Below are positions 42,284-51,543 of a stretch of DNA of 64,000 nucleotides, one piece after another. The first letter of the stretch is position 1. Each line of letters starts with the position of its first letter. Source of the stretch: a virus. The position numbers were made by a program, and so were the translations under genes. The stretch is taken from positions 1 through 64,000 of the IMG/VR virus record IMGVR_UViG_3300030419_004471, one strand, 5' to 3'. The notes below the pieces were generated by a model. That model saw only the letters and a list, made by a program, of their open reading frames with translations, searched no databases and had not been told where the DNA came from.

Positions 42284-43567
42284 TTAAACATCAATTCTTA
42301 CAATAAAGTTCACAGGATAATCTGGTAAGTTCTTTATTGGTTTTGGTAATTTAGCTATTCCTAACATTTCATTATCACTATTATATAATCCAATAGTTGT
42401 AATAAATGGTGCTAAATATGAACCAGTTAAATCTGTTGAACCAGAATCCCAATAATCATCCCAACTTCCACTAACCCAATCATTAGTAGCTGAACTTGTA
42501 ACTGAACCAGAGTAATATGGTACTCGTTCTAGTCCAAAATTTTCAGTTATTTTTACTGAACCAGTGTTACCTCCTCTAACTAATGGGGTTGTATGAAAAT
42601 TATATGAACCGCTTGTAAAACTTTTAATTGCCGTTGGGTTTTGTGAGTAATTAAATTCACAATCTCCAACCTCTAAAAAGAATTCATGCTCATATATTGT
42701 ATGTGTAGCTCTATATCTTAATGTATAACCTTTTTCTAATGAAGTACAATTACTATCAGTCATTACAAGTAACCCATCATCATAGAATACATTACCCACA
42801 ATCCATTGTGACCAATTTGTTACATCTTCGAATGGATTATCTTCATCTCCAAATAAGATAATACCACATTGGAAATCCATTGTTAAAATGGATATATCAT
42901 TCATAGCGGTTGCTCTAGTATCTGCTGAACCTTGTGGTACTAATGTTAATACATTTAAAGAACCACTTTCTAAATCAGCGTTATCAGTTGTACCCTTATA
43001 TTGGTTACCGTCAAAATCTTCAAAATTGATTAATCCATTTTCAGCATCAAATAAAGTTATTTTAGCAGCTCTTGATGATGGTAGTAAATTACCATATCCA
43101 TCATCAACAACTTTTAGTTCGTTTGAATCTACTTTTGTTGAGGTTATAGTTAATTCTACTGAACCAGGTTGTATCTCTTCACCAAACTTAGATTGTGAAA
43201 CCGCTAATATTTCTATTTGTTTAGATAATAATCTTTGATTACCATATGCAAATTGTGGATGCTGTCTACCTGCTCCAGTTAATACAGATGATTTATTTGA
43301 TGGATGATAATATTTTGCGTTAATAGAATGATATAATGCTCTTTGAAAAAAGATATCTGTTTTCGATTCATTAATCGGGTCAAATAAAGTATTATTATCA
43401 AAAGCTGGAGTTCTTTGTAGGAATTCGGATTGTGCAGCTAAATCCCAATCTCCTATAGATGCTGATACTGCTGAATATAATGTATAATCACTTTGATTGG
43501 TAACATACGTTTTGTGAGTTACAAACGGTCTTATATTAACATTCTCAAATGGTATTTCTTTTAACAT
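42284..43567 (-). CDS. Putative virion structural protein A, 427 aa
   Basis: The protein has Ser/Gly/Thr-rich beta-like sequence throughout. The C-terminal 50 residues (FITTIGLYNSDNEMLGIAKL, then VNFIVRIDV) are similar to those of the 417-residue protein at 43659-44912 (YITTIGLYNNANEMLAVAKT ... VKVKLDF). Both also share a NPTxxxSG element near 330 (CEFNYSQNPTAIKSFTSGSY here). The pair are therefore paralogues or share one domain. N-terminal sequences differ. Flanked by a promoter-like motif and, upstream, a terminator, so it can be expressed on its own. Role in neck, tail or capsid decoration is open; I do not assign it as sheath. Confidence 0.65.
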   Translation of the reverse strand: MLKEIPFENVNIRPFVTHKTYVTNQSDYTLYSAVSASIGDWDLAAQSEFLQRTPAFDNNTLFDPINESKTDIFFQRALYHSINAKYYHPSNKSSVLTGAGRQHPQFAYGNQRLLSKQIEILAVSQSKFGEEIQPGSVELTITSTKVDSNELKVVDDGYGNLLPSSRAAKITLFDAENGLINFEDFDGNQYKGTTDNADLESGSLNVLTLVPQGSADTRATAMNDISILTMDFQCGIILFGDEDNPFEDVTNWSQWIVGNVFYDDGLLVMTDSNCTSLEKGYTLRYRATHTIYEHEFFLEVGDCEFNYSQNPTAIKSFTSGSYNFHTTPLVRGGNTGSVKITENFGLERVPYYSGSVTSSATNDWVSGSWDDYWDSGSTDLTGSYLAPFITTIGLYNSDNEMLGIAKLPKPIKNLPDYPVNFIVRIDV

Positions 43568-43588
43568 ATAGATATTCCTTTTACTTTA

Positions 43589-43597
43589 TATAAATAT
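43589..43597 (-). promoter_or_regulatory. Putative late promoter motif ATATTTATA
   Basis: Lies 22 bases before the start of the 427-residue gene, directly after a terminator hairpin at 43601-43632 on the same strand. Spacing equals that of the copies at 58537 and 61046. Confidence 0.6.
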
Positions 43598-43600
43598 TAC

Positions 43601-43632
43601 AAAAAGAAAAACCCCATTTATAATGAGGTTTT
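43601..43632 (-). terminator. Rho-independent terminator after structural protein B
   Basis: On the minus strand AAAACCTCA, a 7-base loop and TGGGGTTTT form a 9-bp stem with one T-G wobble, followed by TTTC. It ends the transcript of the 417-residue gene 26 bases past its stop. Confidence 0.75.
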
Positions 43633-43658
43633 CTACGTTTGAAATGTGTGCCTACGGT

Positions 43659-44912
43659 TTAAAAGTCTAATTTAACTTTAACTAATACTTCTTTATCGAA
43701 TGATTTTGCGATTGGTTGTGAAGTCTTTGCTACTGCTAGCATTTCGTTTGCGTTATTATACAATCCAATGGTTGTAATATATGTTCTTGGGTCTCTCTTA
43801 AATGATGAAACTGCGAATGTGTTATCTGAACCACTTACGAATGTTGGGTTGTTAGAGAAGTTAAAATCTCTATTCTGTGCCCTTACAAAGTAATGTGATG
43901 TAGATACATTTTCAGTTCTTCTTGCTTCGAAATCTCCTCCACCCTTAATTGCGTTATACAACCAAGTGTGTGCTTTCATATCATCATATACACCAGTAAA
44001 GTTTGAACCAGTTGTTGAGTATCCCTTTTTAGAACCACTATCTATAGAAACACCTACTTCAGCTTCTATAGCGCCAGGATTTAATATTATAATTCCTTGG
44101 TCTGGATAGAATAAACCATATCCTTGTCCTTTTGCGAAGTTAGTTCCTGAACCAGATGTGTATGTTTGTTCAACAGTTGCTTCAGCTGAAGTACCTAAGT
44201 TTAGTGAACCACTAACTACATTAAATACTCTACCTGATTTACCAACAGTGTCTGAAAATTTCTTTCCACTATCATCGATGAATGTTCCGATACCATGCGA
44301 ACCACTTATACTTAGTGACCAGTTACCAGGATCCATCATCTCTTTATATCTAGCTCTTGCTACATTAATAACAAATATATCTTCAGTATTATGACCATCA
44401 TCACCCGATTCTGTTACGAAACTAAAGTGAGAATCTGCTTGTCCTAATAAATAAGAACGATACTGCATGTATGTTGCTTTTGTTGGATTCTTAGCATCAT
44501 CATCAGTTGATAGTGCGACAGAACCACTACCACTAATATGTCCGTATGCTACTGCAAATTGTACTACTTGGTCTCCTAAAGATGCTGTTTGATAAACATT
44601 ATAATAATAATCACCCGAAGATGAAGCTGCTTGAGATGAAGAATGAAATTGTCCTAATGAACCTGTATTCCCCGTCCATAATCCTGTTGTTACTACTTCA
44701 ACCTTCCCAGTTACTTTGTCAAATTCATTGAATTTTTTATATATTCCAGATGCTGCTGATGTTCCTTCATTACTTAGTTGGTCTCCTCCACTTAAATATT
44801 CGTTTATGATTCCTGCTAAATCTTGAGAGTTAATTTCACCATCAGCGTTCTGTAGATACTGCGCCAACTCATTGGTTAACGATGCTCCTTGTTGTCCTGA
44901 TATTTCTGCCAT
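43659..44912 (-). CDS. Putative virion structural protein B, 417 aa
   Basis: The start is MAEISGQQGASLTNELAQYL. A Gly/Ser-rich, mostly beta-type region follows, with VETVTTGLW-like and GSLGQFHSSSQAASSS stretches. The C-terminal domain has AQNRDFNFSNNPTFVSGSDN (about 355) and YITTIGLYNNANEMLAVAKT, similar to those of protein A. It is terminated by a strong hairpin and comes just after the 208-residue gene in one transcription unit. The independent terminator suggests a gene expressed at a high level. A decoration, tail or neck protein is plausible. It is far too short and unlike T4 sheath (659 residues). Confidence 0.65.
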   Translation of the reverse strand: MAEISGQQGASLTNELAQYLQNADGEINSQDLAGIINEYLSGGDQLSNEGTSAASGIYKKFNEFDKVTGKVEVVTTGLWTGNTGSLGQFHSSSQAASSSGDYYYNVYQTASLGDQVVQFAVAYGHISGSGSVALSTDDDAKNPTKATYMQYRSYLLGQADSHFSFVTESGDDGHNTEDIFVINVARARYKEMMDPGNWSLSISGSHGIGTFIDDSGKKFSDTVGKSGRVFNVVSGSLNLGTSAEATVEQTYTSGSGTNFAKGQGYGLFYPDQGIIILNPGAIEAEVGVSIDSGSKKGYSTTGSNFTGVYDDMKAHTWLYNAIKGGGDFEARRTENVSTSHYFVRAQNRDFNFSNNPTFVSGSDNTFAVSSFKRDPRTYITTIGLYNNANEMLAVAKTSQPIAKSFDKEVLVKVKLDF

Positions 44913-44926
44913 TTTTATTTACCCTT

Positions 44927-45553
44927 TTATTTTGCTACATATGTTATTGTTACTGGAATAGTTTGTGAACCACCAGTTTCATTACCATATACTGTTATTG
45001 TTGTCTTTATAGTTTCAGTTATATTAGGGTTCGGAATAAACGTAAATTTTAACCCTCCTTCAACTGCTGCTGTTGTAGTAACTTCATCACCTAAGAAAAT
45101 TGGAACTGAACCTGCTGATACTGCCAATCCACTACCAACAATTGAACCAGCGTTTTTATTTGCTAATACAACTGTATATCCAGCGGTAGAATTACCTGAT
45201 GGAGATGTAGTTGGTGCTAACGATACCTCACCACTATTCTGATTAACAGATATAGAAGGAACTCCAAATTCCACTTTAGGAATCTTTGTAGTACCTTTTG
45301 GTAATGTTACTAATTTATATCTTAATACTTGTGTTTCGTCTGGGGATGCTTCTAATATTGGAATTGCTTTGATAGCTGCATCATAATATGCAGACCCTTT
45401 TGGATGAGCTGGTTCGTATAAACCATAATCAATCTCATCATCACCCAAAGCAAATCTAGTAATATTCAATCCCTCGCCTGTTGCGAGCTTCTCTCTACCT
45501 TTTTTGGTAAGAATCGCATCGACTGTTATTTCTGTGTTGTCTAAATATGCCAT
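44927..45553 (-). CDS. Putative virion protein with Ig-like C-terminus, 208 aa
   Basis: The N-terminus MAYLDNTEITVDAILTKKGR is followed by LNITRFALGDDEIDYGLYEP and a stretch rich in Ile and Pro. The last 100 residues are a beta-sandwich-like region (GLKFTFIPNPNITETIKTTI; GGSQTIPVTITYVAK), perhaps Ig-like. I recall similar ITVDAILTKKGR(E/K) proteins in marine T4-like phages as structural hypotheticals. It has its own ATATTTATA motif 28 bases upstream and is followed at 14 bases by protein B. Function is open; a virion or baseplate part is likely by place. Confidence 0.65.
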   Translation of the reverse strand: MAYLDNTEITVDAILTKKGREKLATGEGLNITRFALGDDEIDYGLYEPAHPKGSAYYDAAIKAIPILEASPDETQVLRYKLVTLPKGTTKIPKVEFGVPSISVNQNSGEVSLAPTTSPSGNSTAGYTVVLANKNAGSIVGSGLAVSAGSVPIFLGDEVTTTAAVEGGLKFTFIPNPNITETIKTTITVYGNETGGSQTIPVTITYVAK

Positions 45554-45580
45554 AATGTTTATTCCCTATGTTTTACAATA

Positions 45581-45589
45581 TATAAATAT
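45581..45589 (-). promoter_or_regulatory. Putative late promoter motif ATATTTATA
   Basis: Located 28 bases before the 208-residue gene, in the 59-base gap after the 1975-residue gene. No clear terminator hairpin was seen in this gap. Confidence 0.55.
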
Positions 45590-45612
45590 AACTATTTTAA
45601 AAAATAATAAAA

Positions 45613-48600
45613 CTATTCTACTTCTAATATCGGTTCTCCACTTCCTCTACCACTATCTGATACTTTTAGAGTGTTAGGATTAGTAGTAAATACCTCTACT
45701 GGAGGTGTTCCATCTAATGTAGTAGCTTGTGTTTGTTTACATCCTTTAAAATATAAATTTTCTAATGCAGTTGGTTTTTCCGATACCAGTTCATAATGAC
45801 CTGGTAATATTCCCTCAGCTGCTGTTACTTGTACAATTGTTCCATCCTCATCTTCTGTTCCTACCATTCCTGATAATGAACTAGTCCAATATTCATTTGA
45901 AGCTGATGGAACAAATGATACTATTGTTTTAAATCTTGATACTGATTCAGAAACTTGTGTACCTATAGATTTATCTTTTGAATCAATATTTATCTTTTGT
46001 TTAAATTTTTTCTCTTTTTTAATAATCCAAACTCTTACATCTTCTTTTTTGTAATTATTAAATTTATCCCTATAGATTCTTTGCCCATATCCATTTTTTA
46101 CAGGCCCCAATCCATATCCTATATTACTAAAGCTATAATCATCTAAACCAATAAATGTTCCAGTAAGTGATTCTAATTCAGATGAAGAAGATTCTGGTGC
46201 ATCTACTACTGTATCTATTGGAACTACAAAACTTCCATCTGTAGAACCAGAGTTTCTTAATATTGATGATTCTAAATTAGTAGTTGCAATATTATCTATT
46301 TCAGTATTATAGTTAAGGAAAGCTGTATCTAAATCTACAGTTGAACTTTCACTAATATATGTTTCATATTGAAGATTATAAGCTTCAAACTCAACTGATG
46401 ATGTTAAGTTTAAGGTACTATCTTTTTGTAGTAATGATAAATCTACGTTAACTACAGAACCCTTAGATACATCAAAATCACCTTGCGATGAAGTCATTAT
46501 TGTTCCTGTAGGTTTTTTTCTTTCTTCTTTACTTCTTTCTAAAAAGTGTGGTTCAATTAATAATCCATCAACTAATTTTGCTCTAGCTGGTATCATTTGT
46601 TTGACTGTTTCAAACAAAGATTTATCTATATATTTAATTAAATTAATATATTCGTAAATATTTAAATTGTATCTTGCAAATACATAATCTCTTAATTCAT
46701 CTAAATCAGGATAAGTATCTTTATACTGATGACCTGGCTCACCGATGTAATCATCTATACTTAAATCAGGTAATGATTTGATGATATCCATATTTAATTC
46801 TTTTGTTGGTGAAACAAATAATCCTAATCTATTAGAATCTTGTGGTGCTAAATCAAATGCCTTTTTAGTTACTCTTTGTTTATATGATAAATTTCCAGTC
46901 AATGATGATGATTCAAATCTAAATTTATCAGCAGGTCCGAATCCCATCGATGGTACTTTAGCAGTAACTTCTCTATCATATACCTCAAAGTGATATGGAT
47001 AAGATGTGTTAGTACTAAATCCACTAGCAGTTGCGTAAGATACATTGTATGAACCACCACCAACTGCAACATTTGATATAGATGTTGAAACATTTAAGTT
47101 TTCAGGATTTTCGAAATCCAATCTAAATTCTAAATCTTCAGTAGATGATGATACGTGATTACCAGATGTTTTATCAGGCATAAAGGAATGGTCTCTTATA
47201 ACAGATGCAGATAATGCTGAACTCCATATTCTAAATTCATCCAATGAACCTGTAAACCCATTACCAACTGATAATTGTGAACCACTAAAATATGAGTTTA
47301 TTGTATTTACTGGTTTAAAGTCAGTAGATGAACTCATTTCCATTCTAATTCTTCCTTGGAAATCCTGCATCGCAACCAATTCAATAGAAGCAGATGCATC
47401 TCCCGTAGATGCTGAATCAAAGTTTGTGTTTATAACTAAGTTTGTAAATTCATCATTAAATAATGAACCCGATTCTGTAATTACACTACCAAATGAAGAT
47501 GAGAAGTTTAATCTACCTACGTTTCCACGCTGATGTTCTAATGTTAGATTCCAATAAGGTTCGTTTGTTATTACTGATTGTGTATGTTGATTAGATGTTT
47601 TAAATCTTAATTCTACTGCGCTTGAAGATGATGCATCATTTTCTAAATTCCAATCTACTAATATCTTTGTATTTTGTTCATCGTTTGGCATCACAACTGC
47701 TGATGTTCTATCATCAAACGTGTATGTAGATGTTTGTGAGGTTTGTTGTCTTGGTCCTCCAAACTCCATAATGGTAAGAAGTGAAGATGGAACTCCATAT
47801 GTGGATAAAACTGCGCTTAATCCTCTTTTAGTTCCTTTATGTTTTAAAAGATATGGTAAGTTATTTAAAATTCTTCTCCAAATTGTATTTTCATAATCTT
47901 TACCAGTTATATTAAGTTGAGATGTTTGAGCGCTATCTCTATATCCTAAAACATATTCCCATAATTTTTTTGTTGATTGTGATGAGTGAGGTATCCAACT
48001 ATAATTTTTTAGAACATGCTTCAGCATATCATCACTAATTCCAACTCTTTTCTTTTCTTCTATTTTAATGTTTTTTGATAATGCTTTCGTATATGCCCAC
48101 AATATATCGAAGTGATGACCAATCATATCTAAGAACAATACAAAATCTTCTTGTTCACCATCGTTTCTAATATATTCAGGTATGTTATTTACTAAGTAAT
48201 TTTCATTTAATGTATCATATGCTGATGATGAAACTAATAATGTATCATACCAAGCTACTGTATCTGTACTTCCTGTTGATTGTAATGTTACACCATCTGA
48301 TTCTTTTGGGTATGCCAATGATGATGTTGAATTATATAAGAATTTTTCGAATCCATCAAAGTTTACTTTAATATCATTTTGTTTCTTAACAATACTTTCT
48401 CTTTCTCTTACTACTGATAATGAACCAGTTGAACTACCACTACCACTATCTATTCTATCTAAACTAGCAGAATATATTTCTAATAAAGATACTTTATAGT
48501 GAAAGTTTCTAGCTCTTTCTTCTGAAGAACCAAAATGTGCAAAGTTTTCAAACTTATAGGTTTCGCCTATTGAGCCATCAACACTATATCCATACTCTGT

Positions 48601-51540
48601 TTCGGCATAATCGTAAGATGAAGATACATATTCTATATCTAATTTCTCAGTATCAATTCCACTTTGTGATACAAATGTATTTATTAATTTAGCTGATGAT
48701 GTTGAACCACTTGATACCAATTCATCTATAAGTTCATATCCCGTATCTGCTGGTGAACCACAAGCATTAACTCCAAAGTTAGGTCCTTGAAGATGAATAC
48801 AAGCTTGTTTAGAATCATCTACAATAGATACCTCATCTATAATTGGTGCAGTTATTATTTTAGAAATCCAAAGTTCTTGATTAGGTTCAACTTCTTTTGG
48901 TAATGGTTCGTACATTTTAAGAACCAATGCATCGTTCTTTCCATTATCAAGTCTTATATTTGGGTCTGGTTGTCCTGTTAGTTTGTCTATTTTATATTCT
49001 GCAAATGTTACATCATCTCTTTCCCAGTTTGCTATTAATTTATTATCTCCTTTACCAAAATGAGCTAAATGTGTTAAATATTTAGAAGTATCATCATCGA
49101 ATAAATTAAAATCAAATTCAAAAGCACTACATAAATCATCTATTACATTTTGTCTTGGAAGGTCTAAATCACTTTTATCAAAAGTTATTTCTAATACTTC
49201 TGTTTTACCAATTACTTCTTTGCTTGTAGAAGTGTTGTGTGGTATTAATAATACATTAAATTTTAAATCACCATTAGTTTCTTTTATTTGATTACCTATT
49301 TTTTTCAATACAGTTAACATATTGAAATCTACACTTTGATTTGGTGAGAATTTTCCATATAGGTTATCTTTACTACCTAAATAAATGTTAACAAAATTTG
49401 TATTTATTGATTGATACTGAATTGTAAAGTTTACATCGTATCCTCTAAAATCTGCTCCTTTAATTAATGAAGGATAACTAATATTTACAATATCTGGTTC
49501 TTCTACTTCAACTTCATTAACAACATTTATATTAAATCTTTGTGGCTCTCCATCTCCATATCCTACATTTGATGGAATCACATAACCAGTATATTGACCT
49601 GCTCCATTTTTGAACATTGTTTTTGATATTTCAAATATACCTGATTCTTCTGTTCTTTCTATTGTTGTTGCTCCTAGTTGAAATCTAACACTATCTGTAT
49701 TTGTTCCATCATATCCCAAAGGTATCTTTTGTGGATTACCTAAATTATATCTAAACGATGTACCGCTTAATCTTACCGATGGGGTTAGAACTTGTGAAAC
49801 TTTTTCAAAGTTTACTAAAAGTGTCATTGGTCCACCAACATCTAATGTTAATTGGTTAGCTGGTATAGTTTCAAACCCAACCGAATCCTCATCTCCTAAT
49901 CTTCCTTTTAATAATTGGAAATCTTTTATTCTATATTGTGAAGAATCTGCTGCTTGTATTGTTATATTAAAAGCTTCTGTTGCTTTGAATGTATTACTAT
50001 CAATTCTTTGTACATCACCACTGGAATTAACTGTAGCTGAATATAATTGAGTAAGTTCAGAACCATCTTCATTATCACCTGCTGGTGTTAGTACTAATAA
50101 TTCTGGTACTGCAACTACTGGGTCTGGGTCACCCAGATCTGGGTCTTGTCTAGCTCCAACCAAATCAAAATACATATCAAATACACCTGATTCAGAAAAC
50201 TCACCTGGATTAGTAATAGTACCATTAACTCTTTTTGTAACTTTAACTTTGAATTTATTTACTGACTGAGTAATGGTTCGTAATTCGTTTCTTATTGTTG
50301 ATGTACCTCTTCCCGAAGAACCTCCCATTCCTGGTCTATCAGGATTATAACCAAATGCTCCTCCGGCTGTACCTCCACCCATTCTTGCTAACATATTAGC
50401 TTCAGGAGAACCCTGTCCACTAAATCTGCCCTGCATCAATGGATTTAATCCTGCTTGCTCAAATGATGATGCCGTTCCTCCACCAAATCTTCTATAGTTC
50501 TCTAACGTATAATCAACTTGTGTTTGTATTCCTATATCATCAAAAACAGGTATCGATACTTGTTTTTCAAATGTTTCTTCAACCATTTTACCTTGTATAG
50601 TATAGGTTGTTGTATTTGTATGTCCAGTTTTTTGAACTGTTATAGTTTTTGCGTTATCTAATATTTCTTTTTTACTAAAGTTTAATACGCCAGGTGTATT
50701 ACCTGCACCAACTGAACGACCATTTACTAAAATTTCTGCATCTGATGGGTCTGATTTAACTCTAACATTTACCAATCCACTTCCTATTGTATCTGAACCT
50801 TTTGGTACTGTTAGTACTTGGTCTTTTGGGGTTGGCATAGGTGGTATAGCTTCTCCAGCTAATATTAATGCTCTATCTCCCGGTGAATCTCCACTAACTA
50901 TTGGAAGTCCTAATTCAGCTCTGTTTACCTCATCATCAAATGCTCTATCACCAGGAACTCCTCTTACTCTCCTATCCGTTTCATCAAATGCTCTTAATCC
51001 TTCTTTCGTTGAAATTCTACTTTTGTTAAGTCCTCTATTTCTAATAGCATCCATAGCACTTATATCTCCAGGTCGTGCTGGTCTTTCGAAATCCTTTCCT
51101 AAAATGATATCTCTAGTACGTTGTGGTACTCCTGATGATACTACATCTGAAAATCCTCTATCTTGTTTAACTCCTCTACCAGGAATTATTGGTTGTACTT
51201 TAGGTTTTGGTGGAGCTGGTTTTGTTTTTGGATATATCTTAATTGGTGCTGTTGGTCTAAATACAGGCGGGTTTACCATCTGTGGTGGGGCTGGTGATGG
51301 TAATGGTGGTTTTGGTGGAGCTGGGAAAACTCTTGGAGTAGATAATATCTTTTGTATGTTTGATAGAATTGGAATAGGTACTGTTGGTGGTTTTACCACT
51401 TTAGGTAATGACACAGGAGTTTTTATCGAACTTAATCGATTCTTAACGCTAGTTGGTATATTCTTCCTTTTTCCCTTAAAAGGATTACTAGCTTTTCTTC
51501 TTTTGGTCATTCGCCTTTTCTTACTTCTTCTAAACGCCAT
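45613..51540 (-). CDS. Giant baseplate-wedge-like protein with LamG-like region, 1975 aa
   Basis: Residues 1-130 are basic and very Pro-rich. At about 262-330 a PEGA-like segment reads VKSDPSDAEILVNGRSVGAG. The central part is beta-rich, and 950-1210 is helical. A conserved-looking block, NNLPYLLKHKGTKRGLSAVL then STYGVPSSLLTIMEFGG, lies near 1218-1255. It is of the sort found in tail protein I/gp7-like baseplate proteins. Next, about 1270-1460, is a LamG-like region (LTLEHQRGNVGRLNFSSS; FTGSLDEFRIWSSALS). A late helical domain (about 1570-1640) holds DELRDYVFARYNLNIYEYIN. The length and place after gp6 suggest an equivalent of T4 gp7 or gp10, but I cannot prove either. Confidence 0.75.
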   Translation of the reverse strand: MAFRRSKKRRMTKRRKASNPFKGKRKNIPTSVKNRLSSIKTPVSLPKVVKPPTVPIPILSNIQKILSTPRVFPAPPKPPLPSPAPPQMVNPPVFRPTAPIKIYPKTKPAPPKPKVQPIIPGRGVKQDRGFSDVVSSGVPQRTRDIILGKDFERPARPGDISAMDAIRNRGLNKSRISTKEGLRAFDETDRRVRGVPGDRAFDDEVNRAELGLPIVSGDSPGDRALILAGEAIPPMPTPKDQVLTVPKGSDTIGSGLVNVRVKSDPSDAEILVNGRSVGAGNTPGVLNFSKKEILDNAKTITVQKTGHTNTTTYTIQGKMVEETFEKQVSIPVFDDIGIQTQVDYTLENYRRFGGGTASSFEQAGLNPLMQGRFSGQGSPEANMLARMGGGTAGGAFGYNPDRPGMGGSSGRGTSTIRNELRTITQSVNKFKVKVTKRVNGTITNPGEFSESGVFDMYFDLVGARQDPDLGDPDPVVAVPELLVLTPAGDNEDGSELTQLYSATVNSSGDVQRIDSNTFKATEAFNITIQAADSSQYRIKDFQLLKGRLGDEDSVGFETIPANQLTLDVGGPMTLLVNFEKVSQVLTPSVRLSGTSFRYNLGNPQKIPLGYDGTNTDSVRFQLGATTIERTEESGIFEISKTMFKNGAGQYTGYVIPSNVGYGDGEPQRFNINVVNEVEVEEPDIVNISYPSLIKGADFRGYDVNFTIQYQSINTNFVNIYLGSKDNLYGKFSPNQSVDFNMLTVLKKIGNQIKETNGDLKFNVLLIPHNTSTSKEVIGKTEVLEITFDKSDLDLPRQNVIDDLCSAFEFDFNLFDDDTSKYLTHLAHFGKGDNKLIANWERDDVTFAEYKIDKLTGQPDPNIRLDNGKNDALVLKMYEPLPKEVEPNQELWISKIITAPIIDEVSIVDDSKQACIHLQGPNFGVNACGSPADTGYELIDELVSSGSTSSAKLINTFVSQSGIDTEKLDIEYVSSSYDYAETEYGYSVDGSIGETYKFENFAHFGSSEERARNFHYKVSLLEIYSASLDRIDSGSGSSTGSLSVVRERESIVKKQNDIKVNFDGFEKFLYNSTSSLAYPKESDGVTLQSTGSTDTVAWYDTLLVSSSAYDTLNENYLVNNIPEYIRNDGEQEDFVLFLDMIGHHFDILWAYTKALSKNIKIEEKKRVGISDDMLKHVLKNYSWIPHSSQSTKKLWEYVLGYRDSAQTSQLNITGKDYENTIWRRILNNLPYLLKHKGTKRGLSAVLSTYGVPSSLLTIMEFGGPRQQTSQTSTYTFDDRTSAVVMPNDEQNTKILVDWNLENDASSSSAVELRFKTSNQHTQSVITNEPYWNLTLEHQRGNVGRLNFSSSFGSVITESGSLFNDEFTNLVINTNFDSASTGDASASIELVAMQDFQGRIRMEMSSSTDFKPVNTINSYFSGSQLSVGNGFTGSLDEFRIWSSALSASVIRDHSFMPDKTSGNHVSSSTEDLEFRLDFENPENLNVSTSISNVAVGGGSYNVSYATASGFSTNTSYPYHFEVYDREVTAKVPSMGFGPADKFRFESSSLTGNLSYKQRVTKKAFDLAPQDSNRLGLFVSPTKELNMDIIKSLPDLSIDDYIGEPGHQYKDTYPDLDELRDYVFARYNLNIYEYINLIKYIDKSLFETVKQMIPARAKLVDGLLIEPHFLERSKEERKKPTGTIMTSSQGDFDVSKGSVVNVDLSLLQKDSTLNLTSSVEFEAYNLQYETYISESSTVDLDTAFLNYNTEIDNIATTNLESSILRNSGSTDGSFVVPIDTVVDAPESSSSELESLTGTFIGLDDYSFSNIGYGLGPVKNGYGQRIYRDKFNNYKKEDVRVWIIKKEKKFKQKINIDSKDKSIGTQVSESVSRFKTIVSFVPSASNEYWTSSLSGMVGTEDEDGTIVQVTAAEGILPGHYELVSEKPTALENLYFKGCKQTQATTLDGTPPVEVFTTNPNTLKVSDSGRGSGEPILEVE

Positions 51541-51543
51541 CTA

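Noticed and set aside
42284-44912. Assignment of the paralogous pair as tail sheath and tail tube
   Set aside because: Both are similar in size (427 and 417 residues), whereas T4 sheath and tube are 659 and 163. No sheath-like motif was seen.
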